Assembly (NCBI RefSeq): GCF_023716565.1
Contig: NZ_CP071848.1
Coordinates: 2,914,001 to 2,978,000, forward strand
Origin: Vibrio sp. SCSIO 43136
Lineage (GTDB): Bacteria > Pseudomonadota > Gammaproteobacteria > Enterobacterales > Vibrionaceae
Direction: 5' to 3'
Length of the DNA: 64,000 bases
The notes under the pieces are model-generated. The model made no database searches and was not told the DNA's origin. It worked only from the letters and a program-made list of their open reading frames with translations. Both the position numbers and the translations under genes were made by a program. The stretch's first letter is position 1. Each line of letters begins with the position of its first letter. Shown piece by piece: positions 1-9,769 of the stretch.

Positions 1-649
1 TAGCATTAGACTGATTCGCACCCACAGGGGCAAGATCTAACTCTTCCACTTCGACCTGTCGCCTTTCGGTGAGGTATATCCCCTCTCGAAGTTGATCGCC
101 AAGCTTAGATTTAAACTGGTTAAGTCCCCCCTGAAAGAACTCTTCGCCAGTATACTGGGTGGCGGTAATCACTGTTACGTTGCGGGCATTTTTTACCAGC
201 AATGCATCAATCAAGTTGCTGTTATTGCGAAACTCCTTGTGCATTTTTTCCACCGCTTCAGGGTTATTGCTCAGCTTGAAGCGAAAGGTAACAGGGATCT
301 GACCAATATAGGTATCGGCAAAACGCACCTGTACTGGGTCAAGTCGTTGGAAGAAATCCTCGCCCTGACTGTTGCCAAATGACACGGTGATCACTTGGTC
401 GTATTTGGTGATCTTAGATAAAAACGGCATTCTGAAGTGAATACCCGGCTCGGTGAACACATCTAACTCACCCGTAATATTGTTCTGATGCACGTAGCTG
501 TAACCAGCATCAGTCATCAATACAGAACTGTTAATCGTTAAGCCTAATGCCAGTAGTGGCACGCCTATAATGGCGGTTTTTATCCCTTTGGTTAGTAACT
601 GACGTCTTTCTGCCACTTTCAAGCCCTCTCCTAAGCCTTTATTTTCCAT
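1..649 (-). CDS. SPFH/Band 7 (prohibitin-like) membrane protein, C-terminus outside window
   Basis: The frame is open from an ATG at 649 to the left edge, giving about 216 residues with no stop, so the C-terminal part is missing. The N-terminus is short and cytoplasmic, followed by one hydrophobic segment (about residues 19-40, GIPLLALGL-type) and then a beta-rich SPFH core with TDAGYSYVHQN, TEPGIHFRMPFLSKI and YDQVITVSFG. A helical stretch ending in YLTERRQVEVEELD follows. SPFH proteins oligomerise at the membrane and often chaperone or scaffold proteases; the specific partner is not visible. A GGAG-like ribosome site precedes the ATG. The family call is firm and the role is inferred. Confidence 0.8.
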   Translation of the reverse strand, partial: MENKGLGEGLKVAERRQLLTKGIKTAIIGVPLLALGLTINSSVLMTDAGYSYVHQNNITGELDVFTEPGIHFRMPFLSKITKYDQVITVSFGNSQGEDFFQRLDPVQVRFADTYIGQIPVTFRFKLSNNPEAVEKMHKEFRNNSNLIDALLVKNARNVTVITATQYTGEEFFQGGLNQFKSKLGDQLREGIYLTERRQVEVEELDLAPVGANQSNA

Positions 650-955
650 ATTATTCTCCTTGTTTGGGTTGTCATTGAGTAAACCGAATAGATCAAGGTG
701 ATGTGCAACTCGTTGACAACGAGGACTAATGTATCAAATTGTTACACTAAGGAATAATCGAAAGATTCATTAATTTGATATGGTTTTTACGAAACATACA
801 AATAATGAATGACAATGCGTTACTTTTAGAGGTGGCTCAAATAAATGGCGGAAATAAAAAAAGCCGGAGAGTTTGAAACTCTTCGGCTTTTTCTTATATC
901 GTAAACACAGAGCCTAATGGCCTAACGTTCCATCAGCAATGCTTTTAGATAGTAT
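650..955. other. Intergenic region between SPFH gene and efp
   Basis: About 300 bases lie between the start of the SPFH gene and the stop of efp. The part next to the SPFH gene is A/T-rich and should hold its minus-strand promoter, though no clear -35/-10 pair could be fixed. The only clear structure is the terminator hairpin near 861-889. No gene is seen. Confidence 0.6.
851..897 (-). terminator. Rho-independent terminator of efp (could act on both strands)
   Basis: An 11-bp stem (AAGCCGGAGAG at 861-871 with CTCTTCGGCTT at 879-889) has a 7-base loop. It has A-rich sequence on the left and a T-run on the right, so it can work on either strand. It lies about 65 bases past the efp stop. Confidence 0.8.
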
Positions 956-1522
956 TTATTTTACTCGACCTACGTATTCACCAGTACGAGTGTCTACTTT
1001 CACTACTTCACCGATCTGGATGAATAGTGGAACACGTACTACCGCACCTGTCGTTAGTGTTGCAGGTTTACCACCTGTGCCTTGAGTGTCGCCTTTCAGA
1101 CCAGGGTCTGTTTCTGTCACTTCAAGCTCAACGAAGTTTGGCGGAGTCACAGTAATTGGGTTACCGTTCCAAAGAGTGATCATACAAGTGTTGTTCTCTA
1201 CCAACCACTTAGCATTGTCACCAACCGCTTTAACGTCTGCAGCGATTTGTTCGAATGTTTCGTTGTTCATAAAGTGGTAGAATTCGCCATCGTTGTATAG
1301 GTAGTCTAGGTCGATATCCATTACGTCAGCAACTTCAACAGTTTCACCTGACTTAAAGGTTTTCTCTAGTACCTTACCAGACAGTAGTTTACGAATTTTA
1401 ACGCGGTTAAACGCTTGGCCTTTACCAGGCTTTACGTATTCGTTTTCAAGAATAACGCATGGCTCATTGTCCAGCATTAGTTTCAGGCCGCCTTTAAATT
1501 CGTTAGTGCTAACAGTAGCCAT
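956..1522 (-). CDS. efp: Elongation factor P
   Basis: The 188-residue protein is the usual EF-P length. It binds ribosomes stalled at polyproline stretches and promotes peptide-bond formation. The modification loop PGKGQ is visible, with Lys34 as the residue that EpmA/EpmB beta-lysylate. The OB-fold domains follow and the C-terminus is typical ([11 protein letters not shown]). The start is supported by an AAGAGGAAAAA ribosome site directly upstream. The gene is divergent from epmB with only 14 bases between the start codons, so factor and modifying enzyme are side by side. Its promoter must overlap the 5' end of epmB. Confidence 0.97.
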   Translation of the reverse strand: MATVSTNEFKGGLKLMLDNEPCVILENEYVKPGKGQAFNRVKIRKLLSGKVLEKTFKSGETVEVADVMDIDLDYLYNDGEFYHFMNNETFEQIAADVKAVGDNAKWLVENNTCMITLWNGNPITVTPPNFVELEVTETDPGLKGDTQGTGGKPATLTTGAVVRVPLFIQIGEVVKVDTRTGEYVGRVK

Positions 1523-1536
1523 TTTTTCCTCTTACT

Positions 1537-2577
1537 ATGTCCGAGTTCAATTTAATGCCGCACATCATAACCCGAAATGCCCCAACTGTTGAGCAAAACT
1601 GGCTTCAACAGCTAGCGAATGCGATCACAGATCCCAATGAGCTGTTAAAACAGCTAGAGATCGATCCCACGCCATGGCAAAAAGGGTTGGCTGCACGAGA
1701 GCTGTTCGCAATGCGAGTCCCTCAAAGCTTTGTTGAGAGAATGGAAAAAGGCAACCCAAATGATCCATTGCTGCGTCAGGTGCTGCCTCTGATTGAAGAG
1801 TTCGATACACCCGTAGGCTACAACGCCGACCCACTGCAAGAGCAAGACAATGAGCAACCGGGGCTGCTGCACAAATACAAAAACCGAGCGCTGCTGATCT
1901 TAAAAGGCGGCTGTGCGGTAAATTGCCGCTACTGTTTCCGTCGTCACTTCCCTTATCAAGACAACAAAGGGTCCAAATCTGTGTGGCAGCAAAGTTTGGA
2001 TTACATCATTGAGCACACTGAATTAAACGAGGTGATCTTATCGGGCGGTGACCCACTGATGGCCAAAGATAGCGAACTGCAATGGTTGATTGAACGCATC
2101 GAGCAGATTTCACATATTCGTACCCTACGCATTCATACTCGCTTACCTGTGGTTATCCCAGCTCGAATCACCAATGAGCTATGTCAAATGCTTGCAGGGA
2201 GCCGCTTGAACACCGTTTTGGTAACCCACGTTAACCATGCCAATGAGATTTGCCCTGAGTTCAGAGCCAAAATGGCTGAGCTAAAACAAACAGGGACCAC
2301 CTTGCTCAACCAAGGCGTGATGCTAAAAGGAGTGAATGATTCCGTTCAAGCGCAAGTAGCGTTAAGTGAATCTTTGTTTGACGCAGGCATTCTCCCCTAC
2401 TATCTGCACGTGTTAGATAAGGTTCAGGGCGCAGCGCATTACTTTATATCTGACCAAGAAGCCAAAACGATTATGCGTGAGGTAATGACACAAGTGTCGG
2501 GGTATTTAGTGCCAAAGCTGACACGTGAGATTGGTGGGCGTAGCAGTAAGACACCGCTGGATTTGCATTTAGAGTAG
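1537..2577 (+). CDS. epmB: EF-P beta-lysylation protein EpmB (lysine 2,3-aminomutase-like radical SAM enzyme)
   Basis: EpmB converts (S)-alpha-lysine to (R)-beta-lysine, which EpmA attaches to EF-P Lys34. The radical SAM cluster motif CxxxCxxC is at Cys126, Cys130 and Cys133 (GGCAVNCRYCFRR). It is followed by the SAM-binding LSGGDPLM segment and the conserved HTRLPVVIP. The given start yields 346 residues. A second ATG at 1555 gives MPHIITRNAP, which aligns better with the N-terminus of E. coli EpmB, so 1555 may be the true start; neither has a strong ribosome site. It is divergent from efp. Confidence 0.95.
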   Translation: MSEFNLMPHIITRNAPTVEQNWLQQLANAITDPNELLKQLEIDPTPWQKGLAARELFAMRVPQSFVERMEKGNPNDPLLRQVLPLIEEFDTPVGYNADPLQEQDNEQPGLLHKYKNRALLILKGGCAVNCRYCFRRHFPYQDNKGSKSVWQQSLDYIIEHTELNEVILSGGDPLMAKDSELQWLIERIEQISHIRTLRIHTRLPVVIPARITNELCQMLAGSRLNTVLVTHVNHANEICPEFRAKMAELKQTGTTLLNQGVMLKGVNDSVQAQVALSESLFDAGILPYYLHVLDKVQGAAHYFISDQEAKTIMREVMTQVSGYLVPKLTREIGGRSSKTPLDLHLE

Positions 2578-2582
2578 AGAAT

Positions 2583-2774
2583 TTATTTGCAGCTTCGCTC
2601 GATCCGCTTTCCCATTTTCATTTTTTCAATTCTTAATCTCATGGCTTCATGGCAAATCACCTTGCCTTGATTTGCCTCGGAGATTCCGGTAGCAATCAAC
2701 TGATCTTTGGTTAACCCTTTTTTATCACCAGAATCTAATTCGTCAACTGCCTTTTTAACACTCTTCTTTTCCAT
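2583..2774 (-). CDS. Small charged hypothetical protein (63 aa)
   Basis: The 63-residue protein is lysine/glutamate-rich (MEKKSVKKAVDELDSGDKKG) with two cysteines (VICHEAM and the C-terminal RSCK). It has no signal peptide or membrane segment. It converges on epmB with a 5-base gap. I do not recognise the family. The uninterrupted frame, sensible start and place between genes on both sides make it a plausible real gene. Confidence 0.55.
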   Translation of the reverse strand: MEKKSVKKAVDELDSGDKKGLTKDQLIATGISEANQGKVICHEAMRLRIEKMKMGKRIERSCK

Positions 2775-2826
2775 TATCGCTATCCATAGTTGGGCTGTGT
2801 ATTAGCGGTAGCTCATTCCTAACAGC

Positions 2827-2851
2827 AGGGCTTGATTAATAACCAAGCCCT
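2827..2851 (-). terminator. Candidate hairpin downstream of the surface-repeat gene
   Basis: AGGGCTTG (2827-2834) pairs perfectly with CAAGCCCT (2844-2851) across a 9-base loop, 15 bases past the stop at 2866. The T-run is weak on the minus strand, so terminator function is only likely. Confidence 0.45.
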
Positions 2852-2865
2852 TGTATGAAAGTCAA

Positions 2866-3429
2866 TTACTTCGCAAAGTTAACAATTGGGAAGCACTTGA
2901 AGAAACCGTTGTCCGCACAGTTCAGCAGACCAATTTGCACGCCTTCGATTTGCTTAGTTTTGTTAAAGAAACCAAACTGGAAATTCGATTTTTCTGAGAT
3001 GCTCACCAAAGCAACGTCAGCCATAGTGTGACCTTGAGAGTAGTTCACCGTACTAAGGTTTAAACCTTTCACATCGTTGGTGTAGTTCACTAGACCTGCA
3101 TTCAGGCCTTTCGCCTGACCTTCGTTCCAGTTGAATAGGCCCAATGATACACCCTTCATTTCTTGGTTTACTTTCGAGCCACCAAAGAAAAGACCGAAGT
3201 TTAGACCAGTTGTTTTGTCAGTTTCAGACATACCCAGTAAAGAGACATCCACACCTTTAACCTCACTCACTTTACCGTGAAGCACTGACAAACGAACACC
3301 ACCCACTGCATCATTGCTTGGCACGTTGTTGCCTTCAAGCGTTGAGAACATTGCACCTGAGCTATCAGCCATCGCCACTGGCGCAGCTAAAGATGCAGCC
3401 ATCAAAGTTGTGAATAGTACTTTCTTCAT
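2866..3429 (-). CDS. Exported surface-repeat protein (LA_2272-like repeat family)
   Basis: The 187-residue protein starts with a Sec signal peptide (MKKVLFTTLMAASLAAPVAMA, cleavage near residue 21). The mature part is a run of short degenerate repeats of the type GLNFGLFxGG, GVSLGLFNWNEG, GLNAGLVNY, GLNLSTVNYSQG and GVQIGLLNCA. This is the beta-strand pattern of the LA_2272 family surface-repeat proteins. Two cysteines near the C-terminus (LNCADNGFFKCFP) could pair. An AAGGA ribosome site supports the start. The role is unknown; an outer-membrane or periplasmic location is inferred. Confidence 0.7.
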   Translation of the reverse strand: MKKVLFTTLMAASLAAPVAMADSSGAMFSTLEGNNVPSNDAVGGVRLSVLHGKVSEVKGVDVSLLGMSETDKTTGLNFGLFFGGSKVNQEMKGVSLGLFNWNEGQAKGLNAGLVNYTNDVKGLNLSTVNYSQGHTMADVALVSISEKSNFQFGFFNKTKQIEGVQIGLLNCADNGFFKCFPIVNFAK

Positions 3430-3449
3430 TATGTTGTCCTTTTAAAGCT

Positions 3450-3482
3450 AAAAAATCGGCAAGCAACGAGGGATTGCTTGCC
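3450..3482 (-). terminator. Rho-independent terminator of the degenerate GGDEF gene
   Basis: GGCAAGCAA (3458-3466) and TTGCTTGCC (3474-3482) form a perfect 9-bp stem with a 7-base loop. On the minus strand a T-rich run follows (complement of 3450-3456). It separates the GGDEF-like gene from the surface-repeat gene downstream. Confidence 0.85.
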
Positions 3483-3539
3483 AATACATTTATAAATGCG
3501 GGCGAAATATAGGGGATAAAACATCCAGACACAAGACAC

Positions 3540-5015
3540 TTATTCGCTAGTGATCGCACTCAAACCATGTTGACTCGATGGTTCATCTCGCAGCTTTGTC
3601 AGTACGGTTCTTTGCTCGACATGCCACAGATGACTAAACCCATCGTAATGATGTACTGGGAAACAGTGACTTGCGTGATCTGTTTTCACCACTAACTTTC
3701 CACCTTGTGCTAAGCGACACGGCGTTAGTGCCAACTCCTCACTAAACGCATTAAACAACCAGTTGGCATGATATTCAGACTCTGCAGGCATTAAAATGAT
3801 CAGCTCTCCGTGCTCGCCCATACCAAACACATCAATATCTCGAAGGCGTTGTTTGAGCAAGTTAATGATATGAGTCTCGACTTGCTCAGCAACGTCAATA
3901 CCATATACATCTTGGTAGTCTTTCCAAGTATTAGGCTGGATGACTGTGACGGCGAGGTATGGCTTTTCACTCATCTCTTTGAGGGATTCTTCAATCCCTG
4001 CCAAATTCAACAGACCGGTTTGAGCATGGTTAAAAAGCAAATAGCGCTCATAAGCCAGCATGCTCGAATAGCTCTTTCTCAACAGCAACCCAATGGCTAA
4101 CAAATAGGTGAAAAACAGTGTGATCAGTACATACTGTTTACTGTGCCAAAGGTGTGATAAGTGCTGTTTCCAGTTCTGCTCTACATTGAGGTAAAGACGT
4201 GTATCTAACCCCTGCCCCTGCAGTGGTTTGGAAATGGCGTAATGAGTTAACCCCATCGTATTGCTGCCTTCCCAATCAGAGATTTTGTATTCTCTTTGGT
4301 AGCGGCCTTTGATCTTACTTGCGAGCGAATCTAGACCGAGCACACCGATAAACTCGCCATCTTTATGCACACCAACGGTCAAGGTGACCACCTGCTGGCC
4401 TAAGATCAAATCTTCATATTCCCCAGTAAAAGTAATACCGCCAGGGTGCTCTGCAAGCCCGTGCCTAATGGTGTTGACCCAAAATGGTCGCTCTTCAATG
4501 ATCTCATCGAAGTCACCACCATGAACATGTTCAGCAAGCAGCGCAGGCGAGGATATGATGAACTTATCGCGCGAAATGAAGTAGATCGAGGAGACTTTGT
4601 CCACCAGCCCAACAAGGTAAGACATTACCGTTGCTGAAGGTAGCATCGACTCTGCCAGTGTTGCCATGGCATCTTGTTTACCACACATGTTTGGTGGACC
4701 TGAGAAAACAAAGTCAAACTTGTTGCCTCGGCTCATCTCGCTAAACAGGTAGCATGTATCGCCCACACTTTTCTTAAGTACAGGATAAGGGTAGTGATTT
4801 TGGTGCATCTCACTGTGCGAGGTCATCTCAAATTCGACCGAACGTAGGGTATGTGTCATATCCCTCAGCTGCATCATCAGCTGGTTTTGTTCAATCTGAT
4901 ACTCTTCCTGAGCTTCATCCAGTGCGTCTATCAGTATTAATAACAGAAAGACACCAAATATAGCGGTCACGCCTAATAAGGCCCGCTTAATTGGAAAAGA
5001 GTATTGATAACTCAC
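3540..5015 (-). CDS. Membrane sensor protein with a degenerate GGDEF domain
   Basis: The 491-residue protein has two membrane segments (about 12-30 and 295-312) enclosing a periplasmic domain of about 260 residues. That domain is Cache-like, with FISRDKFIISSP, PFWVNTIRHGLAEHPGG and GEFIGVLGLDSLASKIKG. The cytoplasmic part begins like a GGDEF domain (HAQTGLLNLAGIEESL near 330). The active loop reads GMGEHGEL (398-405) in place of R-x-GGDEF, so diguanylate cyclase activity is not expected. It could be a non-catalytic receptor for c-di-GMP or for a periplasmic ligand. A good terminator follows it. Confidence 0.75.
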   Translation of the reverse strand: MSYQYSFPIKRALLGVTAIFGVFLLLILIDALDEAQEEYQIEQNQLMMQLRDMTHTLRSVEFEMTSHSEMHQNHYPYPVLKKSVGDTCYLFSEMSRGNKFDFVFSGPPNMCGKQDAMATLAESMLPSATVMSYLVGLVDKVSSIYFISRDKFIISSPALLAEHVHGGDFDEIIEERPFWVNTIRHGLAEHPGGITFTGEYEDLILGQQVVTLTVGVHKDGEFIGVLGLDSLASKIKGRYQREYKISDWEGSNTMGLTHYAISKPLQGQGLDTRLYLNVEQNWKQHLSHLWHSKQYVLITLFFTYLLAIGLLLRKSYSSMLAYERYLLFNHAQTGLLNLAGIEESLKEMSEKPYLAVTVIQPNTWKDYQDVYGIDVAEQVETHIINLLKQRLRDIDVFGMGEHGELIILMPAESEYHANWLFNAFSEELALTPCRLAQGGKLVVKTDHASHCFPVHHYDGFSHLWHVEQRTVLTKLRDEPSSQHGLSAITSE

Positions 5016-5253
5016 TGTTATACCTAGTTTAATCTCAGCAAAAAAGCGTAGCTACCATAGCAGAACTGGCCAGAAGGGAAAGTCAATTTTAAGTGATTTT
5101 ATAAGTGTTTGGTTTTATATATTTATAAAAGGGTTTGTGGGGAGGGGGATGTTTGGTTTTATATCAAAAGGTTAGGAGAATGAAATTTCGGTAAAGGGGA
5201 AAGGGCTGTCGGGAGGCGGAGAGAAAACTATTCGCCTTTTACCGCTAGCGTCA

Positions 5254-5290
5254 GCGTCCGTTAGCAAAGCGTCCGTTAGCAAAGCGTTCG
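5254..5290. repeat. 15-bp tandem direct repeat (two full copies and a partial third)
   Basis: GCGTCCGTTAGCAAA occurs at 5254-5268 and again at 5269-5283, then GCGTTCG starts a third copy. Related GCGTTCG/CCGTTCG words recur near 7659 and 13052. Confidence 0.8.
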
Positions 5291-5303
5291 TATCCCAAAA
5301 TAA

Positions 5304-5331
5304 CAAAGCCCCGTCAATCGACGAGGCTTTG
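5304..5331 (-). terminator. Rho-independent terminator of groESL
   Basis: On the minus strand AAAGCCTCGTC pairs with GACGGGGCTTT (one G-T wobble) across a GATT loop. The right arm is followed by TGTTATTTT. It lies about 40 bases past the groEL stop. Confidence 0.75.
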
Positions 5332-5370
5332 TATAATATCTAACTCAAACGAGTCGACAATGTGAATTTA

Positions 5371-7044
<1,674 letters not shown>

Positions 7045-7089
7045 TTAGTCGTTTTTTGAACCAGAGTAAGAACTACTCAATGATTGCGC

Positions 7090-7380
7090 TTATTCAACGA
7101 TTGCCATGATGTCGTTCTCAGACATGATCAGCACTTCTTTGCCGTCGATTTTCTCAGACTTAGTTGCGTAACCTTCTGCGAAGATAACGGTATCACCAAC
7201 TTTCACGTCCAGCGGTTGTACTGTGCCATTCTCTAGGATGCGGCCTTTGCCAACAGCTAGAACGGTACCACGAGTTGATTTTTCCGCAGCAGAACCAGTC
7301 AGAACGATGCCGCCAGCAGACTTAGATTCAACTTCTTGGCGTTCAACGATAACTCGGTCATGTAAAGGACGAATGTTCAT
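7090..7380 (-). CDS. groS: Co-chaperonin GroES (10 kDa)
   Basis: The 96-residue protein begins [27 protein letters not shown], containing the mobile loop that contacts GroEL ([18 protein letters not shown]). It ends NDIMAIVE. It caps the GroEL ring. AGGAGAG upstream of the ATG is a strong ribosome site. It is first in the groESL operon. Confidence 0.98.
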   Translation of the reverse strand: MNIRPLHDRVIVERQEVESKSAGGIVLTGSAAEKSTRGTVLAVGKGRILENGTVQPLDVKVGDTVIFAEGYATKSEKIDGKEVLIMSENDIMAIVE

Positions 7381-7443
7381 CGGTCATCTCTCCTGATGTG
7401 ATGTTTGTTAATAGATTGCCGTTTTCGGCGATTGTTGATGTAT

Positions 7444-7471
7444 ATGTGGTTGAATTTGGCCGATCCCAAGG
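7444..7471 (-). promoter_or_regulatory. Candidate heat-shock (sigma-32-like) promoter of groESL
   Basis: Reading the minus strand, CCTTGGG is followed after 15 bases by CCACAT, about 65 bases upstream of the groES ATG. This resembles the sigma-32 pattern CTTGAAA / CCCCAT only partly. Spacing and position fit and sequence match is modest. No CIRCE inverted repeat was seen. Confidence 0.35.
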
Positions 7472-7507
7472 GCTAGAGATAAAAAAATGTGACTAGTGTC
7501 GGGAAAA

Positions 7508-7561
7508 GGGTTTAAGGGTTTAAGGGTTTAAGGGTTTAAGGGTTTAAGGGTTTAAGGGTTT
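7508..7561. repeat. Tandem octamer array GGGTTTAA x6
   Basis: Six perfect copies of GGGTTTAA run from 7508 to 7555, followed by a partial copy. The complementary text CCCCTTAAACCCTTA lies at 7640-7654, so the array can fold back on it with an 80-base loop. It sits between the divergent groES and MATE genes. Confidence 0.9.
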
Positions 7562-7715
7562 TTGCAGATTGAAGTTATCGGTTCTGTAGTCAAGGCTATG
7601 AAGGAAAGGTCTTTTGGGTCTTACCCTTGAGCTATAGCGCCCCTTAAACCCTTAGCGCAGCGTTCGCATCTCCTGTATCCTATCGTTCACCTCGTCTATT
7701 AGTTGTACTCCCTAT

Positions 7716-9047
7716 ATGTCAGATAAACATGGATTGCTAACCGCACCCATTGCCGAAGTCTTGCGCCGTATGACGGTGCCTATGACCTTTGGCATGATAG
7801 CGATCTTGATGTTTAACTTAGTGGATACCTTCTTCATTTCACTGCTTGGCACTCAAGCACTTGCGGCAATTAGCTTTACCTTTCCGGTCACCTTCGCCGT
7901 TAACTGCATCACGATGGGCATAGGGATTGGGCTTTCGACTAACATCGGTCGGTTGCTGGGCCAAGGCGATAACCGCAACGCAGCGAGATTTGCCACCCAC
8001 GGATTAATCCTGGCGGTGACCTTGGTCATTTGTGCATCCTTTATCGGCATCGTGACCACAGGGCCATTGTTCTCATTGCTTGGAGCAGAAGCGTCACTCA
8101 TCCCACTTATCGAGCAATATATGTGGGTGTGGTATCTCAGTGTGCCACTGCTAGTGATACCAATGGCTGGCAATAGCGCCATTCGCGCCACTGGAGATAC
8201 CGCAACCCCAGCAAAAATCATGATGCTGGCAGGGCTTATCAATGGTGTGCTCGATCCGCTGCTGATCTTTGGTATTGGCCCCTTTCCCGAACTTGGTATT
8301 CAAGGGGCAGCCATAGCCAGTGCAGTCAGCTGGTTAGGCGCTTTAATAGGTTCGCTGTACATATTAATCAAACGCGAACGCTTGCTCTCATTGCCTAACG
8401 CAAAAATCATCGATGACTGTAAACAGATTCTAAAAATCGGTACACCAGCGGCACTCTCCAACGCGATGAATCCTCTAAGTGGCGCAATTATTATGATGAT
8501 GCTGGCCAGTCACGGAACGGCAGCAGTTGCGGCTTACGGTGCAGCTCAGCGAGTCGAGTCCATTTTGATTCTAGTGTTGATGGCACTGACTTCCACCCTC
8601 ACCCCATTTATGGCGCAAAACTTAGGTGCAAATAACCCTGAGCGTAGCTTTGAAGGGCTGTTCCTCAGCATGCGTTTTTCAATTGCCTTTCAGCTAGTAA
8701 TTTTCGTGATGATGGTGCCACTGAGCATCCCAATCTCACTGCTGTTCTCTCAAGAGCAACAAGTACAAGATCTGCTTTGGCATTACTTACTGTTCGTGCC
8801 AGCAAGCTACGGGTTCTTGGGAGTGACGATGATGTTAGTCAGTGCGCTCAATGCGATGCATAAACCATTGTGGGCTTTTGGTTGGAGTGCGATGCGTCTA
8901 TTCGTATTTACCATTCCTAGCGCTTGGGTTGGCAGCCTTTATCACGGCATTGAAGGACTGTTTATCGGCTTAGCCTTGGGTAATGTTATTGGTGGTGTTT
9001 TTGGGTATCTCTATGCACTAAAAGAGCGCCGTATGGCGCTCACTTAA
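7716..9047 (+). CDS. MATE family multidrug/cation antiporter
   Basis: The 443-residue integral membrane protein has about 12 hydrophobic segments arranged as two related halves. The N-terminal MATE signature is VPMTFGMIAILMFNLVDTFF and the later half has GTPAALSNAMNPLSG. Polar residues characteristic of the first segments (N, D in FNLVDTFF) are present. MATE proteins export cationic compounds using Na+ or H+; the substrate cannot be predicted. There is no strong ribosome site before the ATG at 7716. Its last four bases overlap the end of the convergent nucleotidyltransferase gene. Confidence 0.9.
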   Translation: MSDKHGLLTAPIAEVLRRMTVPMTFGMIAILMFNLVDTFFISLLGTQALAAISFTFPVTFAVNCITMGIGIGLSTNIGRLLGQGDNRNAARFATHGLILAVTLVICASFIGIVTTGPLFSLLGAEASLIPLIEQYMWVWYLSVPLLVIPMAGNSAIRATGDTATPAKIMMLAGLINGVLDPLLIFGIGPFPELGIQGAAIASAVSWLGALIGSLYILIKRERLLSLPNAKIIDDCKQILKIGTPAALSNAMNPLSGAIIMMMLASHGTAAVAAYGAAQRVESILILVLMALTSTLTPFMAQNLGANNPERSFEGLFLSMRFSIAFQLVIFVMMVPLSIPISLLFSQEQQVQDLLWHYLLFVPASYGFLGVTMMLVSALNAMHKPLWAFGWSAMRLFVFTIPSAWVGSLYHGIEGLFIGLALGNVIGGVFGYLYALKERRMALT

Positions 9048-9346
9048 GCGACAGTGCACAACACTTCATATCGCTGCAAAATATTGTCTTTAAAAGATTC
9101 GGGGATGAGCTCCCACGGCATAACTTGCACAAAGATGGGAATATTCGAATGTTGCAGGGCGTGTTTAAACTCGGCGATATCGTTTTGGCCATTTTCTGGG
9201 GTTATTAGAGCCAAGTCCAAGTCGCTATATGGACGATTCGTTCCTTTCACTCGGCTACCGTATGCCCACAACTCACTACCGGAACACAAGGTCTGTTGAG
9301 CAATTTGACATACTCTTGCACGATCTTTTTCTCGTAAATTAATCAT
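9044..9346 (-). CDS. MntA-like nucleotidyltransferase (antitoxin of a HEPN/MNT pair)
   Basis: The 100-residue minimal nucleotidyltransferase has the full active-site pattern GSRVKG (30-35) and SDLDLAL with Asp42 and Asp44. In HEPN/MNT toxin-antitoxin pairs this protein AMPylates a tyrosine of the HEPN RNase and so silences it. The start chosen is the ATG at 9346, overlapping the end of the HEPN gene by 8 bases. A further upstream start would add 15 residues lying inside that gene. Translation is probably coupled. The pair sits directly behind cysE. Confidence 0.8.
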   Translation of the reverse strand: MINLREKDRARVCQIAQQTLCSGSELWAYGSRVKGTNRPYSDLDLALITPENGQNDIAEFKHALQHSNIPIFVQVMPWELIPESFKDNILQRYEVLCTVA

Positions 9347-9758
9347 ACGATTGCTGCCTAAACAAACTCTCAAGGCGTTTACAGTCTTCAATAAAGCTCG
9401 GCAACAGAGCTAAAGTAGTATCTGCAAACTTAACGCCATAGTCGTGAGCGGTGTTATTACGATTGTCGCGATACTCTAACCAGCGCTCAACCTCTTCCAT
9501 CGATAACAGGCCAAACTGAGCTGCTTTACGAAAAATATCTTTATAAAACAGTTTATCTGCTGCGCTATGAGAATGAAGATAAGGACGTAGACACAGCTTT
9601 AATAGCTTACCAGACTGCTCTAGCAATATTTCAAACTCTTTGACACAAGCTGAGCGAAACATTTCATACTCGATAGAGTCTGGCTGCGCCTGCACCGTCA
9701 AAGTATGTGCTTTTTCGAGGGTTTGAATGCATTTAAGATAAAAGTCTGTGTTAATCAT
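9339..9758 (-). CDS. HepT-like HEPN protein (toxin of a HEPN/MNT pair)
   Basis: The 139-residue all-helical protein resembles the HI0074 nucleotidyltransferase-substrate-binding family. It contains the HEPN motif RX4HXY at Arg100, His105 and Tyr107 (RNNTAHDYG), with Tyr107 the expected AMPylation site. HEPN proteins of this class cut RNA when free of their antitoxin. It begins 11 bases after the cysE stop and overlaps the MNT gene, so it may ride on the cysE transcript. The family call is firm; toxin activity is inferred. Confidence 0.8.
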   Translation of the reverse strand: MINTDFYLKCIQTLEKAHTLTVQAQPDSIEYEMFRSACVKEFEILLEQSGKLLKLCLRPYLHSHSAADKLFYKDIFRKAAQFGLLSMEEVERWLEYRDNRNNTAHDYGVKFADTTLALLPSFIEDCKRLESLFRQQSYD

Positions 9759-9769
9759 ACTGTTTAAAG

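Larger units (their letters stand above)
5016..5370. other. Intergenic region between groEL and the GGDEF-like gene
   Basis: The region holds the groESL terminator and a short tandem repeat, both listed separately. From about 5105 to 5250 it is a purine-rich low-complexity stretch with runs of G. The promoter of the minus-strand GGDEF-like gene should lie near 5020-5110. No gene is seen. Confidence 0.5.

Noticed and set aside
7508..7561. Possible CRISPR array or telomere-like structure
   Set aside because: The repeats are contiguous octamers with no spacers and no cas genes are nearby.
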